A stretch of DNA of 64,000 bases from Gymnothorax reevesii (lineage: Eukaryota > Chordata > Actinopteri > Anguilliformes > Muraenidae), in assembly GCA_029721435.1 (NCBI GenBank), contig CM056578.1, positions 17,584,911 through 17,648,910 of the forward strand, read 5' to 3'. Both the position numbers and the translations under genes were made by a program. The notes below the pieces were generated by a model that searched no databases, had not been told where the DNA came from, and saw nothing but the letters and a program-made list of their open reading frames with translations. Numbering within the stretch: the first letter of the stretch is position 1; every line of letters begins with the position of its first letter. Below are positions 33,110 to 46,650 of this stretch, piece after piece.

Positions 33110-34131
33110 TATATCCATTTCTCACTCTAATCTTTGGCCTCCAGAGTCATGGCTTCCCTCCAATCTCTGGAATCCTTCTCCAAACTCCTCATAATGCTGC
33201 TTCCTCAACTCTGCATTTCACTCTATCCTCTGCTTTTAATTCTCTCTGTCCCTCTGTTTATAGGTCAACACGCTCATCCTCATGATGCCCATTGATGTTC
33301 AACAGTCTTTGCACAAGCACAAAGGTTATATAGGAAGTCTAAAGCACAGTCAGATCTCTCAACTTACGAGTCTCTTCTGGCTGCATTTTCCTCCTCTATC
33401 ACCTGTGCTAAAATCAATTATCATCAGACAGAAATACAGGACTCTGCCCCTAGCCTTCACCAAAAGTTCTCCATTTTTCACTTCTCTCCTCATCCTTCCT
33501 TCTCCCCAATCTCAGTCCTCCTTCACTGATGGCTTTGCAGCTTTTTTTCACAATAATATTGTTGGAATCCAAAGCTCCCACACATGCATCTCCACACTCA
33601 CAGTCTCTCTCCTCTCCGTCCCCTCTCCCAATTTCTCCACCTTTTCTCCCCTCAGAGTTAAGTTAGATGTCTCCCAACTTCTGCTGCAGAAAGTAAAAGT
33701 CTTCCCTAGTATTTAGTTCCAACCTCCTGGATTTGCCAAATAAAACAGCCCTTCAGACCAGAGGTTGAACTAGTCAAGAAAATCAGCTGGTTGAGCTGAT
33801 GGGTGGAAGTAAAACATGGTGGGACTTTTACTTTCTGACCCCTGGAATGTCCACCTCTGCTTCCTGTGCCCTTCACCCAATCCCTTTATCCCTCCTCCAG
33901 GCCATTGCTACTGATATCCTCCCTTTTGTCACCTCACTGGTGAACTCCTTATATTCAAGGTGTTTTACCTCCTCTTTCAAGCGTGGCTATTTCACCTCAC
34001 TTCAAAAAAAAGCTCAGTCTTAGTTCTTCTCTCATCAATTATGGGAAAGGGCGGCTTGCAACCAAGACTACGCTATGTGCGGATTCAGGCCCGGCCACTC
34101 AACAGAGACCGCTTCTCTCGATCAGTGAGTC
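33110..34131 (+). mobile_element. L2-type LINE remnant, 5' portion
   Basis: Plus-strand frames give L2 reverse-transcriptase landmarks in order. An SSAFNSLCPS region lies near 33220-33260. SCALHPIPLSLLQAIATDIL is followed by PFVTSLVNS and SFKRGYFTSLQKKAQS near 33855-34020. GFRPGHSTETASLDQ lies near 34080-34125. The segment between KKAQS and GFRPGHSTET is shorter than in an intact L2, so it is internally deleted as well as frameshifted. It is cut at 34131 by an inserted element. Confidence 0.75.
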
Positions 34132-35698
34132 TAGTGATCAGATTAGGCGGATTCGCATCACAAAATGCTAATCAAAGTTCAGCAGTTTTGACGAAATGCT
34201 AATCATCAGATCAATCCTTTTGTAAAAAAAAGTGATTAAAGAAAATCATAATATTTCATTGATGCCGACTCACTGGCCTGCGAACTTCGGAGTTCCCGAA
34301 CCACACAGCAATAGGAGACGTTTTAACGAATTTGCTTGGCAAGAAAATGATTATCATTTGCATACCAACCAATCAGCTTCTGAGGAGCGCATGCATGCAC
34401 TTGGGAGGCTTTCTGGCCAGACTGTAGTGCAGTGTGAGCCATAGCATATTATCTTGCGTTGCTCTTTGGATATAGCTAGTAAGCTAATGTACGTTAACCA
34501 AGGAAAATCTTTGTAAATGATAATCATATCAAGGTGATATGATTAGTTTCTCGGCCCATCCTTACTAACTTTGCCAGCTGTCACAGTCATGAACTTATCT
34601 GAGGTTTTGTGGCAGTTTCGTGTGATTCAACTGAACCTTCACATTTTTGGGACGTTAGCTAGTTTGGTAGCTAGTTCAAAAGCAATCGCTTAGGTACTGA
34701 TAGCTGGCTAGTGAACCAATGGTAGCAATGATGCCTATTGGAGAAGTTTGTATAGCTCTGATTTATGACTTTCAACGCCATTGCAGGCAGAGGAACTCTA
34801 AACATTGATGACCCGCTTATTTTACCTAAAGAGCAAACAGACTGTTCGGGCCTGAGACATATAATTTTATGGCCAGTTTTAGGTGTATCATCTTGCTATG
34901 CATGCTATCGCGTATAACGTTAGTCTTCAGATTATAAAGCTAGTCATCATCCTACCTAGCTGACGCGAGTTAAGGGGAATCTTTGTAATCATTGTTATAC
35001 TAAAGCGATGTGATTTTCGTTTTTTCCATAATGGTCCTCTCGCTACCCAAGCTTCACGGTAAGCCGATCAAAAGTCATCAAAACTACTCTCATTGCCATG
35101 TGGGTTTCGGGAATCACAAGTTCGCCGTGCTCCCGAAACATGTACAATGATCTCAAATCATTCAAATACGTGATGTTGTGATGTCAAAATGTGACTGTGT
35201 TGGAGAGTGCCTTGTGTGACTGGATTTTAATGGGAACGGATCCTTTCACATCTCTGATCCGGTGTTAAACAACATCATATGCTATAGTAAGGTATTGATA
35301 AGACAGCTGTACTGCAGGTTACGAGTAGTTTACAGAAATTTCACAGGGAATCGTAAGTGTGCTGTAATAAATTAAGATTATTCAAGGTAAAATTGATGCA
35401 TTTTTGAAATAATTTGTTTTACTTTTAGAGTAGAGTTGTTGGGACTCCCTCGAAAATGAGATGTTTCATCTCAAGGGGTAATCCTTGAATAAACTCAATT
35501 CAATACTATTTCTCTTGTAATTGAAATTTGTCATTAGGAAAGAATAATATAAAAAGTCATTTTATCATTTAAGATCTGATTTACTGTTATCTAATTTTTG
35601 CTAATCATTTTTTCAGATGTGCTGAACAATTGCTAATTAATTGACAAAGTGATTAGCAAAAAATGCTAATCAGTTTTTTTCCTGTAATCTGATCACTG
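34132..35698. mobile_element. 1567-bp non-autonomous element inserted in the L2 LINE
   Basis: Termini are TAGTGATCAGATTA (34132) and TAATCTGATCACTG (ending 35698), inverted copies. It is flanked by GAGTC at 34127-34131 and again at 35699-35703, a 5-bp target duplication. Removing the element restores the L2 reading GFRPGHSTETASLDQ to HHAARAASLSSASILDLSA. Subterminal blocks repeat AATGCTAATCA in both orientations. No transposase-like frame is seen. The CAGTG-type end is hAT-like, but a 5-bp duplication is unusual for hAT, so the class is left open. Confidence 0.7.
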
Positions 35699-36945
35699 GA
35701 GTCGCATCATGCTGCAAGGGCAGCCTCCCTTTCCTCTGCTTCAATCCTCGACCTGTCTGCTGTCTTTGAAACAGTCAACCACTCCATAGTCCCGTCCAGC
35801 TTGCTAGTTATGGGCAGCAGATCAGCTCTTACCTCTCTGACCGCTCTTTCCAGGTTTCCAGGGCAAGTGCAGTAGCAGCACCTCATCCCCTTACTACGGG
35901 AGTCCCGCAGGGATCGGTCTCTGGTCCCCTTCTTTTCTCCATCTACACACGCTCTGTTGGTCCTGTAACCTGTGCTCATGGACTCATGGAATATCCTACC
36001 ACTATTAAGCGGACAATACTCAACTCTTCCTCTCCTTTTTGACTGTCTGACATGCAAGTCACTGCCCGCATCTCCTCTTGCCTGAAGGACATCCAGACGA
36101 GATCTTCAGCTCAACCCTGGTAAGATGGAGGTGGTCTTATTCCTTCCTCCAGCCTATCCCATCCAAGACTTCCCTATCTCCATTGGGAACAGCACTGTGT
36201 CTTCTTCACCCTGTGCGTGGAACCTTGGGGTGATTATGGATAACTGCCCCTCTCTAATAACATTGCCACGGTGTCCCAATCATAAAAGTTTTTCCTGTTC
36301 CTGTTTGGAGAATCCATTAGACCTCTGCAGCTAATCATGAATGCTGCACCTCGACTGTTTTTCAACTAACCCAGACACACTTATTCCACACCCCCACCAC
36401 CGCCACCTCCCCACCCCAACTTTTCGCTGAGCTCAATTTGCTCCCTGTTATTGGTTGCATCAAATTTTAAAAAAATGGTGATGGAATATCGTTTGTCAGG
36501 GGTCAGCCCCAGCCCACCCTCAGAACTTTATTAAACCCTGCACACCCGCTAGACTTCTGTGTTCTTCTACTTCCAGACCCCAAGTAGCCCCGGTGCTCCA
36601 GCACTTCCCAGTCACGTCTGCTGTCTGTCCTCGCTCTTGAAAGGAAGAGTGACCTCCCCACATAGGTCAGAGCAGCAGAGGCCCTGGTCCCCTTCAAGCA
36701 TCGTCTAAAGACTCACTGTTTCAGGCTATACCTCTCTCCCACCCCCTGAGCTTTAGCAGTTTGTTTTATTTGTAGTTTTATTTGTGGTGACAGAATTACT
36801 ACACAATCCAAGTTTTGAGGCTGCCACTGGCACTAGAACTGCTACCATCTTCTAGGTTTTAGCATATTTGGTTTTTCTAAATTACACTTTGTGTTGTAAG
36901 TTGCTCTGGGCTACAGCTTCTGCTAAATGCCTGCACTGTAATGCA
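35699..36945 (+). mobile_element. L2-type LINE remnant, 3' portion
   Basis: It resumes with ASLSSASILDLSAVFETVNH (RT motif around the LDLSAAFDTVNH box), then TTGVPQGSVSGPLLFSIYT-like sequence near 35895-35945 in shifted frames. It ends with the tail GTAAGTTGCTCTGGGCTACA plus GCTTCTGCTAAATGCCTG (36895-36932). The catalytic YxDD region is disrupted. It is clearly inactive. Confidence 0.75.
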
Positions 36946-37326
36946 ATATAAGGGAAACATGAACAAAGTACATTTTCATCTTTTGTATACATTTTTTCAT
37001 CTTGCAGTTTTCAATGTATCCATGAGTGTGGACGAGCTATGGCAATTCACATTCATTATTTGTAAAGTAAATATGGTTATAAATACTCTTTCAACATTCA
37101 TGCTGCAATATAAAGATGGTGAAATCAAGATGGCAGTTTAATTCCAGTGGGGCTCACCCCTGATACCCCATATAGCACTGTTTACTTTTGGCATAGCCAT
37201 GATTTATCTTGTTAAGTCTTAATCATACATATGTATATGTTTTTTATTATTATTTTTATCACGCGGAATACAAACAGAAAATTTACTTGGATTTGATTTT
37301 CTGAGACAGAATGTCGAGTCAACCAT
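36857..37326. repeat. 470-bp direct duplication, copy 1
   Basis: It runs from TTTTAGCATATTTGGTTTTT through the L2 tail and on to ATGTCGAGTCAACCAT. It matches 39770-40231 in the same orientation with only scattered substitutions (for example TGTAATGCAA versus TGTGATGCAA). Confidence 0.85.
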
Positions 37327-38055
37327 CCAGGAAAAATGTGTCTTCATGAAGCAGCCATTCTTTCACATAAAAAAAGATAAATATTTGCCACTAATGACTA
37401 GGATCAGATCGATCATTGTTGATGCATTTTCAGTCCATGGTCTCGCCTGGCTGAAGAGCGCTGTATTTTTTCTTGATTACTCTACAAGAACAGAAGCTGC
37501 ATTTCTGTGGACTGAATGGTTTATGGTTTCATTAATAAAATGCTGCCTCTAGGCTAATGATATTCTCGGCATAATATTTACATCAAGCTTGGGACTGTAC
37601 TGCTCCGTGAGTCCCTCGTGATAAAATCTACGTCAGACATGTTCATTGTTATTGTTATAAATTTTTTTTGTCCCTCAGAGCCATATTGGAGATTGTGATG
37701 CAGTTTACAAACGCACACGCGCGCGCACACACAAAATGTCGTGAAAGCTGCAGTAGCATTTGCTTTGTCTTACTAGTTCATTTTTGAAAGCTAAAAATTC
37801 CTAGGTCTTGCTAAAAGCATTTTCAGCACAGAAGTGTAATGATGTGAAGTCACTCTCACATGGATAGTATACATTCACTGTAAATCTGTCAACAACAGCA
37901 AATATCTCCCGTCTGCCAACCAAATAAGGCAGTAGAAGGGATACCACATTATGGAACGGTAGAAAAGAAAAATAAATTAAACCAGCACTCAGGCTTTAGT
38001 CGTAAGGCTGTAATTTAATTTTGTAGGTCAAAATCAGTATTCCAAAACTAACAAA
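37327..38055. other. non-coding spacer between duplicated blocks
   Basis: AT-rich sequence with an ACGCACACGCGCGCGCACAC tract at 37711-37734. No gene is seen. Confidence 0.5.
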
Positions 38056-39455
38056 TACGGTGGGCTCGAAAATTACTGACACCCCTTACTAGCAATGCAA
38101 AAACAATAATTAAAAAAATTCTAAAAAGTATATTTACAGAGAAACTTTAAATACCAACATGTGAGACATACTTTACAATGTTAATGTTCTAGTGAAGCCA
38201 ACCAAAATAATTTACTGATCTAATTAAAAATCAATTGCCTCAAGATTAAGGTTTCACGGTTAATGCTATGCTAAAAGATTATTGTATATGATATCTACCA
38301 AAATTAAACCAGGTATTAAATTCCTCTTATTTAAGCTTTATCTAAGTGTCAAGGAACTATATTGAGCCATCACTTCCTGTTTCACTAGGGTATAAAAATG
38401 AGGCAACATGCATGCAATTTCCCTTTGTCATCCAACACCATGAAGAAAACAAAACTGTCAGTTCAAAGGAAGCAGATGGTCAAAGACCTTCATAAATCTT
38501 GTAATGGCAACAAGAAGATACACAAACCATTGAATATGCCTCTGAGCACTGTCAGGGCAATTATTTTAAAAATTCCAAACATATGGAACTATTGAACATC
38601 CCAAGGGTAGAGGACACAACTGCATTTCGCTTCCCAGGATACTGAGGAGAATGGAGAGCGAAGCAACAAATTCCGCAAGAATCACTCTGAAGAAACTGCA
38701 GGCCTTGGTGGCATCCTGAGATTATCAGGTTTCAAAAAGCACCATCAGGCGCCACCTCCACAAACACAGGCTCTTTGGAAGGGTTGTCAGAAGAAAGCTT
38801 TTCTGACCAAGAGATGCAGAGGTAAGCGCTTGGAGCTTGCCAAACATCATTTAAATTATGACTGGAACAAGGTGCTTTGGTCAGATGAGACCAAATTGCA
38901 CGTTTTGGTCAGATACAAAATTGGCACGTTAAGCGTTGGAATAGATGCATACAAGGAGAAGCACCTCATACCCTCAGTGTATTATGGTGGGTCACTCATG
39001 TTTTGAGGCTGTTTTAATTCAAGAGGTCCTGAGGCCTCTAGTTAAGATTAATGGCATGATGAATTGCACCAAGTATATTTTGGCTGACAATCTGGTAGCC
39101 TCCAGCAGAAGGCTGGGAATTGGGTATTGGTGGACTTTCCAATGAGAAAATGACCCAGAGCACCCCTCAAGATCCACGCAGAGATAGTTATGTGACAACA
39201 AAATCAATGTTGTTCAATGTCCAGGCCTCAATCGAACTGAAAACCTGTGGGCAGAGTTGAAAAGGGCAATTGATTAATGTAAACCCAAGAATGTGAAGGA
39301 TCTTGAAAGGATCTGCTCAGAGGAATGGTCCAAAATCCCCCCAAATGTGTCCCTTTACCTCATCAAAAAATACAGCATATGACTCCATGCTGTTATCCCC
39401 GCAAGAAATGGTTGCATCATGAACTAAATGAAGGGTGCCAATAATTATTAAACCT
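38056..39455 (+). mobile_element. Tc1-like transposon with decayed transposase
   Basis: The left end GGGCTCGAAAATTACTGACACC and the right AGGGTGCCAATAATTATT (about 39432) are partly inverted copies of the TIR typical of this Tc1 group. The transposase begins at 38438 with MKKTKLSVQRKQMVKDLHKS (paired-like HTH) and continues through RLELAKHHLNYDWNKVLWSDETK (the catalytic SDE box, about 38830-38895), then GCFNSRGPE and a degraded RPQSN region. At least four stops or frameshifts break the ORF. Confidence 0.8.
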
Positions 39456-39769
39456 TAATTTTGTTAAAATTTATTTGGTATTGCATGATTGTTATGACTT
39501 CGGTTGTTTCCATCAAAAAATTTATGAAGTTATGCATTTCACACGTTGGTAATTGAATTTTTTTTTTTTTTCTTTTCTTGTTTCCACTGTGTTGCTTATG
39601 TTAGTGCAGTTCATGCAAGGATAGTTCCCTGGGGGATTATTGTAATAAACTGCCAAAGACAGTTTCCTGGCTTGTCTCTTTGAAGTCCAAGTTTCCTGGA
39701 ATGTCTTTTTTCTTTTTCTTTTTTTTTTTTTCAAAATTCAAGAAATTTTATATTTTGTTTTTTAGCATA

Positions 39770-40231
39770 TTTGATTTTTCTAAATTACACTTTGTGTTGT
39801 AAGTTGCTCTGGGCTACAGCTTCTGCTAAATGCCTGCACTGTGATGCAATATAAGGGAAACATGAACAAAGTACATTTTCATCTTTTGTATACATTTTTT
39901 CAACTTGCAGTTTTCAATGTATCCATGAGTGTGGATTAGCTACGGCATTTCACATTCATTATTTGTAAAGTAAATATGGTTATAAATACTCTTTCAACAT
40001 TCATGCTGCAGCATAAAGATGGTGAGATCAAGATGGCAGTTTAATTCCAGTGGGGCTCAGCCCTGATACCCCATATAGCACTGTTTACTTTTGGCATGGC
40101 CGTGATTTATCTTGTTAAGTCTTAGTCATACATATGTATATGTTTTTTATTATTATTTTTATTACGCGTAATGCAAACAGAAAATTTACTTGGTTTTGAT
40201 TTTTTTTTGAGACAGAATGTCAAGTCAACCA
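39770..40231. repeat. 470-bp direct duplication, copy 2
   Basis: Second copy of 36857-37326, about 2.9 kb away in the same orientation. It includes the L2 tail but no L2 coding sequence upstream, so the tail was carried here by duplication rather than by a separate LINE insertion. It is preceded by T-runs at 39710-39730. Confidence 0.85.
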
Positions 40232-40439
40232 TGAATTTTATTTATAAAAGTCAGTTTCCTCGATTTCCAATCGCTTAGTTTGCAAACATTGATTATAATG
40301 TCAGGATTAGAACATTCATTTAAGATACAAAATGAGAAAAACATGGATTCAAGATCTTAACATACGTACCTTAGAGGGTTAAAAGGTATTAAAATGTTAA
40401 TACGTAGCTTAAAGGGTATCACTTTAGACGGCCCATTTA

Positions 40440-40990
40440 ACAACAAAATGTGTCCAATTATGAAAGACTTAACTGCACTCGAAACGCGAAAAAAAAGATG
40501 TTATGGCCCCGATTTGTTATGACATTTATGACTGCAAAGGATGACACACAAAGTTTTAAAACTTAAACATATTTAATAAAACAAAGACTTTTAACTAATC
40601 TACTATCTACTCTACTGACCAAGATTGATATATACAACAAAAAAAATATTTACAGTCCCTTTGGTTGGGTTGCTTGGTGATGTCCCTGGTGAGGAAAACG
40701 CTCCAACACAGGCAAAAATCCACAAAAAGCTACACAGGTCTTGAAAAGAGTGACAGGTCTGGTCAAATGTATCCCTCTGCTTGCAATTTCTCCTACTACT
40801 CCACTCCCTCAATTTTCCTCCTTACATACTCTTTTGCAGACCCCTCCCACATTTAGACCTCTTTTTTTTTTATTCTCTGGGACTTGTCCCAGACATGCCC
40901 AAGGCATGCCCAAACCTAGCTCCAGTCTGGCCTTCACAAAAAAAGGTAAATACTGCCATCTAGTGGCTTCTATTCACATCACACAGAAAA
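40440..40990. mobile_element. LTR-like interspersed repeat, class uncertain
   Basis: A distinct block runs from GACGGCCCATTTAACAAC through GATGTTATGGCCCCGATTTG and a C-rich stretch to the ATCACACAGAAAACATG region. It lacks an open frame and has LTR-like composition, including a possible complement of a TGTTATG start. No target duplication or second LTR was found, so the call is tentative. Confidence 0.3.
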
Positions 40991-42329
40991 CATGCAAAAA
41001 TGAATATCCCCAGTGGGGCAATCAGGCTAACCGCACTTAAACCCTTATCCAGAAAATATACACAGAAACATACAGTACCATGGTAAACCATAAGATTCTG
41101 AGAAGATTAGGAGTTCAATAGCTATATGCAGAGTGGAGCCCAGGTCTGTCCATGTACTGGTATTGAAGTCATGGAACTCATCAGCCGCAGTCATATGCTA
41201 TAATAGCACAAGAACTGCAGACAGACACGATACACAAGCTATATACAGCCATGGAATTAAGTATCAAAACCTAAATTAACCAAGAGGGACGCATTAATGC
41301 TATAACCCTTGTGCCTCCTTAATTGTTCCTCCCCCCTTTTTTTTCTGACAACTTGCGTGTCTTTTAGAGGTATTGCCTGCACAATTGAAGACCACAATGG
41401 AATAATAATCAGGCTCACATTTTCACCTTGTGGAGAACTGATGAATTCAAAATTCAAAATTAATTTATCTACAAATGGGTTTTGTTACCAAATTCTTTAT
41501 CTTACGTGAGACTGGACTAGTTTGGTGTCCCTAACCAAAGGGGAGTCACACCTTACGTTAGCTGCGTAACTGATGCTCAGCTCATATCACACTCACATGA
41601 CTTGGGACTCATAGACATTTGCACACCTTGTTTCCTGCTTCAGCATGACAGGACATTTGTGCACCAGCTTCACAGATTAAAATTAAAAAAAAAAAAAAAA
41701 AAACTATCCATACTAAATTTTGCGCACTGACTATCTGAGAACAGCATTAGGCACAGCAACTCCACCAAGACCAGTCAGCCAATAAAACAGTGTCTGTGTG
41801 CATCTTCCTGTCGTAAACCTACTCTGATTGGTCTTCTTGCCTCCGTTCAGAGAATACTAAAAGTAAAACACTGTCGTATTGGTTTATTGATGCTCCGTGA
41901 AGTAGTGAGAAACTACTGAAGTGAAGTGAAGAAGTATTTGGGGCTAAAGAAAAAGTATTCAGAGCTACAACCTTGAATGTCACTGTTTGTCATTGAATTT
42001 TTATTTGTCATAAAAGAATTACATTTACCACGGTGACTGATGATTGTGACGAGCATCAGTGGGCACCCTGGGGTGGGCCAGAGGTGCAAGTGTTTGGGCC
42101 TGTTAGGCCCACCCTTAATGCCGTCCCTGCTTCACTGTGATGCAGAATGAGTTGGAGATAGATCACCAGAAGGCACAGGCCTTACTGGATTAGCCAGACC
42201 CTGTGAACAACTGCAGATTTTCTTCTGGTTTTCTAATTTTTACCACCAGTTCTTTCTAGAGTGCTCCACAATGGCTGCTCCCTTGACAGCAATCACATCC
42301 ATTAAAATCCCCGTTAACTGGACCCCTAG
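40991..42329. other. intergenic with repeat fragment
   Basis: It contains a copy of the GAAGACCACAATGGAATAAT repeat (41389-41460, related to 30581) and an A-run of about 22 near 41683-41703. No gene is seen. Confidence 0.45.
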
Positions 42330-43860
42330 ACTTCCACCGACTTCCACCAGCTTAAGGAGCTATTCACCACCTCTCCCATCCTCATGCTCCCAAATCCTCA
42401 GTGCCAGTTCAAAATTGAAGTTGACACCTCTAATGTAGGTGCCAGGGCCGTCCTCTGTCAACAAGCGGGGACAGCAAGATCCATCCATGTGCCGCCTTCT
42501 CTTAAATGGTCTCCTGCAGAGAGAAATTATTCCATCAGAGATTGGGAGCTGCTGGCAGTGAAGCTCCTGTTCAAGGAGTGGAGGTATTAGCTGGAGGGAT
42601 CCAGTCTCCCCTAAGTCTTCTGGACGGACTGCCAAAACCTGGAGTATCTCTCAACTGCATGCAAAAAGACTGAACCCCACGCAAGCCTGTTAGTCCCTCG
42701 TTCTCACCAGATTTGACTTCATATTTACCATTTGTCCCGCATGAAGGAATACTCAGCCTGACTCCTTATCTTGTCTCAACTTTCCTGCCTAATGCTCATC
42801 CTGAAACCATCCTCCCAGCCTAATGTCTGCTGGCAGCCACAAAGCTCCATATTGAGTGCAAAGTTGAAGAGGCTTTGCGGTCATGCCATCATCAGGCACT
42901 CCACCAAACCATCCCTTTATTCCTGAGAGAGTGAGAATCAATGTCCTATACCGGGCCTAAGCTTCTCAGCTGGCATGCAATCCCGGCATCTCCCACATCT
43001 TAGCACTCCTTTGTCGATGCTTTTGGTGGCCGACCATCTGCCCAGACACACGAGAGGTTGTCATGGCCTGCTCTGTGTGTGCTCGCTCCACGTACAATAA
43101 TTACTGTCTCTGTAGTCTGCTCCAGCCCTTGGAGATTCCCAACCAGCCGTGGGCTAGTATTGGCTTGGATTTCGTTACAGGGCTACCTTTGTCAGACAGA
43201 TTCTTGGTCATCCTCTCTATCGTGCACCAGCTTTTGAAGGTGGCCCATTTCATACTATTGCCGAAAGTGCTGACAGCCAAGGAGACTGTTGAGCTCCTAT
43301 TATTCACAGTTGTTCATCTCTACGGTTGGGCCCCAGGAGGAGGTGTCCAACCACGGCCCTGTTTGTTGTCATTAGTAGTTGTTTATAAGCCCCCCCACCC
43401 ATCCGTCCTTAGTATTCTACCTGATAGCCTGGTGGAAAGGATTTACCAGGAGCTGAGCAACAGCAATACACTGCACTGCCTGACGGATGGTAACCCTGCT
43501 AAATGGTTGTGTCTTCTTCCCTGAGTGGAACTGGCTCACCACTCTCTACCTGTTGCTGGTTTGGGCATGTCACCTTTCCAGTGTTGTTTGGGTGACAAAA
43601 GAACTTTATTCTAGACAGAGGAGAAGGAAGTGGCAGTTCCCTCTGCTCAGGTCCTGGTTTGTCGCGCCCACACCGGGGATAAAGCAGCGTCTGTACGCTT
43701 CTACTCAAGTATGTATTTGCCTTTCCAAAGCAAGATAACTGTCAATGTCCTCCAGCTCCTGCTTACCAAGTGGGACAGAAGGTCCTGAGTGCTCGAGCGC
43801 AACATCCTCAACCCCTAACTTCTTCATGCTTTCCTGCAGCGACATCTGGGATTGACCACA
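42330..43860 (+). mobile_element. Ty3/gypsy-type retrotransposon pol fragment
   Basis: Plus-strand frames show RNase H sequence (FKIEVDTSNVGARAVLCQQ near 42408-42465, then PAERNYSIRDWELLAVKLL near 42512-42570) followed by integrase (NQPWASIGLDFVTGLPLSDR near 43140-43200 and KVLTAKETVELLLF). The second integrase acidic position, normally in a VDRLTKMAHF-like motif, reads VHQLLKVAHF. Stops and frameshifts occur throughout. No LTRs or gag were recognised. The composition of motifs fits the Ty3/gypsy group common in fish. It is inactive. Confidence 0.75.
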
Positions 43861-46650
43861 AGATTGATAGGTGGAGACCTTCAAGGGTGGGGGATGGTGG
43901 TTATCATCATAACACTCGTATTTCTGTGTCTCCTACCCAGTTACAGCAGCTTGTGTGTACTTTAGAGAAATTGACTCCAATAATTGGTTTTGCATCTTGC
44001 GTGGCCTCCTGTTCCAGGTGCAATCCATTTGTTTGCATCATTCCCTTGTGTACCTGAGGTGTATATGGGCCTTTATTCTGTGTTGCAGAGTTGCTGGATT
44101 GTCATCCTTTAAGCCCTTGAGTTACCACTCAGTTTATGTCCTCAAGTTTAAAATTGCACAATCTTTTTTTGGAAATTGTCGTAACCATCATGACAGTGAA
44201 ATACACCACTATTTTTCAAACTTTATTTGTAGGAACAAATTCCAAAGCCTTATTGTCAGTCTCTGGGATTGAGACAATGTTCTTGTTAGCCAGCCTCGCC
44301 TGTTTATTCCATCCTAGTTTCTTAGGAACACCACCTAAACCCCCTCCAGTATTGAGACTGCATTCCATTAAACACTTTGGACTGGCCATCTGACAGTCTT
44401 GCTTAGGTGAGGGTTAGCCTCCTAAGGTGGATTAAGAATTCCCTGTTCGCAGCTTTGACCCTTCCTCTGTTGTTATTGTATTCCTATGAATAAACACTCC
44501 CTTTGGATTGTACTCTGAATCTGCATCTGGTTCTTAGGCTGGATCATAACATATTAACATCTACTGGGCCATCAACACAAATAGAACTCCAGTCATTGAT
44601 TTGGCAGTCATTGATCTTCGTCCAGTCTAATTTAAGTGAGAGATAAATGTTTGAAAAATATGAATGTCAAAAATTTTTAGGGCACTGGTGTCACAAACTC
44701 CACAGATTTCATGGTTTATGATTGTTTCTTGTGGAGTAATACATTGTTCAAACCTTTTGGAAAACAAAGTGATTTATTTATTTTTTTATTTCATTATTAC
44801 TGCATTGTAAAGATACGTATATAAACCTCTGTACAAACAGTCTGTTCACGAGGGAGGGTAATCTGTCCCGGAGTATGAAGTCTACTCCTGTTCTAGATAG
44901 AGAAGTGCTTCAAGTTTCTGTATGACAACCGTACTTCACAAGCTTGCATCATTTCTCAATGCATGAAACAGTACTTTCCATATGTATGACCCTGGATGTG
45001 CACTCTCCCTAGGACACAGACATTAACATACCTCGTAAGGGTACGGACTTTCCCATCTTGACATCGAAAAACTGCCTGTTTTTTTTCCTCGTGGTACCTT
45101 CTCTCTATGTGGTCTCATCTAAACAGGGGAATTCAGACACTCTTCTGCACAGTCATGAGCTGCAGCTCATGATCTGTCAGACTTCTCAGTTACACTCTTC
45201 CCAGAAACTGTGAGAAATGCTGGAGTGAAAGTAGTGAAAGCTAAACAAGCAAAGAATTATGTTCCTTCTAAACCTCTCAAAGGGCAAAGTTGGGCCTGGA
45301 ACGCCCTTGTATTGGCCAGGAGAAGGCAGTCAATGCAGAAAATCAGAGCAGTACTGATTATCAAATAAGAATGAGAGATATCCAGAAATTAAGATTACTT
45401 GCCAGTTTAATCATTTGGAAAACTTCTATTTTGACATCAGAGACAAGGCAAATAAGTTGAAATTTTGATATTTAATATAGAGGATTTTCAGGGGAGCAAT
45501 TCTTATGATCTCATATTTTATGTGTTTCAGGTACGTGATCCTACATACAGAGTATGCACATATACTAGTACTCAATACTTTTGATAGCAGAGTGGGCAAC
45601 CAGCTCCTTGCAATCTAAAACCTGTGTATACGTACACGCACATAGCATAGACCTGTCAGTCTGAACTTGTTGCACACTGAGACCAGAACAAGTGGACCAG
45701 TGACATTTTACTGAAATGAAATATCAAATGGCGAACTTTTCAGTTAGGTTTGCCCAACTCACTGGACGGTTTGCTCTGCGTTTGAATATTCCTGCATTTC
45801 TCAACACTCACAATTGTGCAATAGCTATGGACAGAAAACCAAATGAAGCATCTGCGATCACATTGAGTGTTTGCCCTCATGGTTAGGTTAGCATTGATTG
45901 CTGGTCCTACAGTGGGTCCTTAACCCATGACCTCTTTTGTTTGTGTTTCTGATATTCCACTGGGAGAAATATGGGGTCATCAGCTGGACTCTGGAGACCT
46001 TTGACCTACATCGTGATAACAAAACAAAAATGCAAGAATGTAAACGAGTAAGGGAGAGGCGGAAATGGCAATGCTAAACAGAAATAAAAACAATTCAATC
46101 AAGAAGTAAATTCCTTAAATCAAGAAGTAAATCCGCTTGCTGGAACATCAGACTGATGGAAGTCGCAGACTAAAAATGGTTTGTTTCACGCCCGGCCAAC
46201 TATACTGGAAGCAGCCGTGAGAAACAGCCCTGGTTTGTGTGGTGGTGCAGCACAACTATACAAGTAAGAGAAGATAGTTAAAGACATCAATGAATGATGA
46301 AAGTTAATGAACCATAAGGCATAACCACAGATATGCAAGGGACAGTCAGATTTACGGTTATTACCAGGAATCAATTTTCCCAAGCTAATATTTTGGATCG
46401 AAGGGACCCTTTACTCTGGCCCTTGTGGCCTAAAAAAGACCTTCTGAGCACGTGAGGAAGGTGAGAGAAGGGTACAGAAGCCCACCCAAATTGCTTCATG
46501 ATACTTGGTTGTTTTACAAAATGAGTTTTTGAGAAAACATAGTGGTGAAAAAAATTTGTGTTTGGGGTCCCTTGGGTCCCTGAGCCTCTTGAACGCCACA
46601 AAAAAGATGCTGTTGTTTTCTCAGCTTGATATACGGCAGGAATTTAGTTC
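43861..46650. other. intergenic, nothing recognised
   Basis: No gene, RNA or clear repeat family was identified; the largest frames have no domain signature. Confidence 0.45.
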
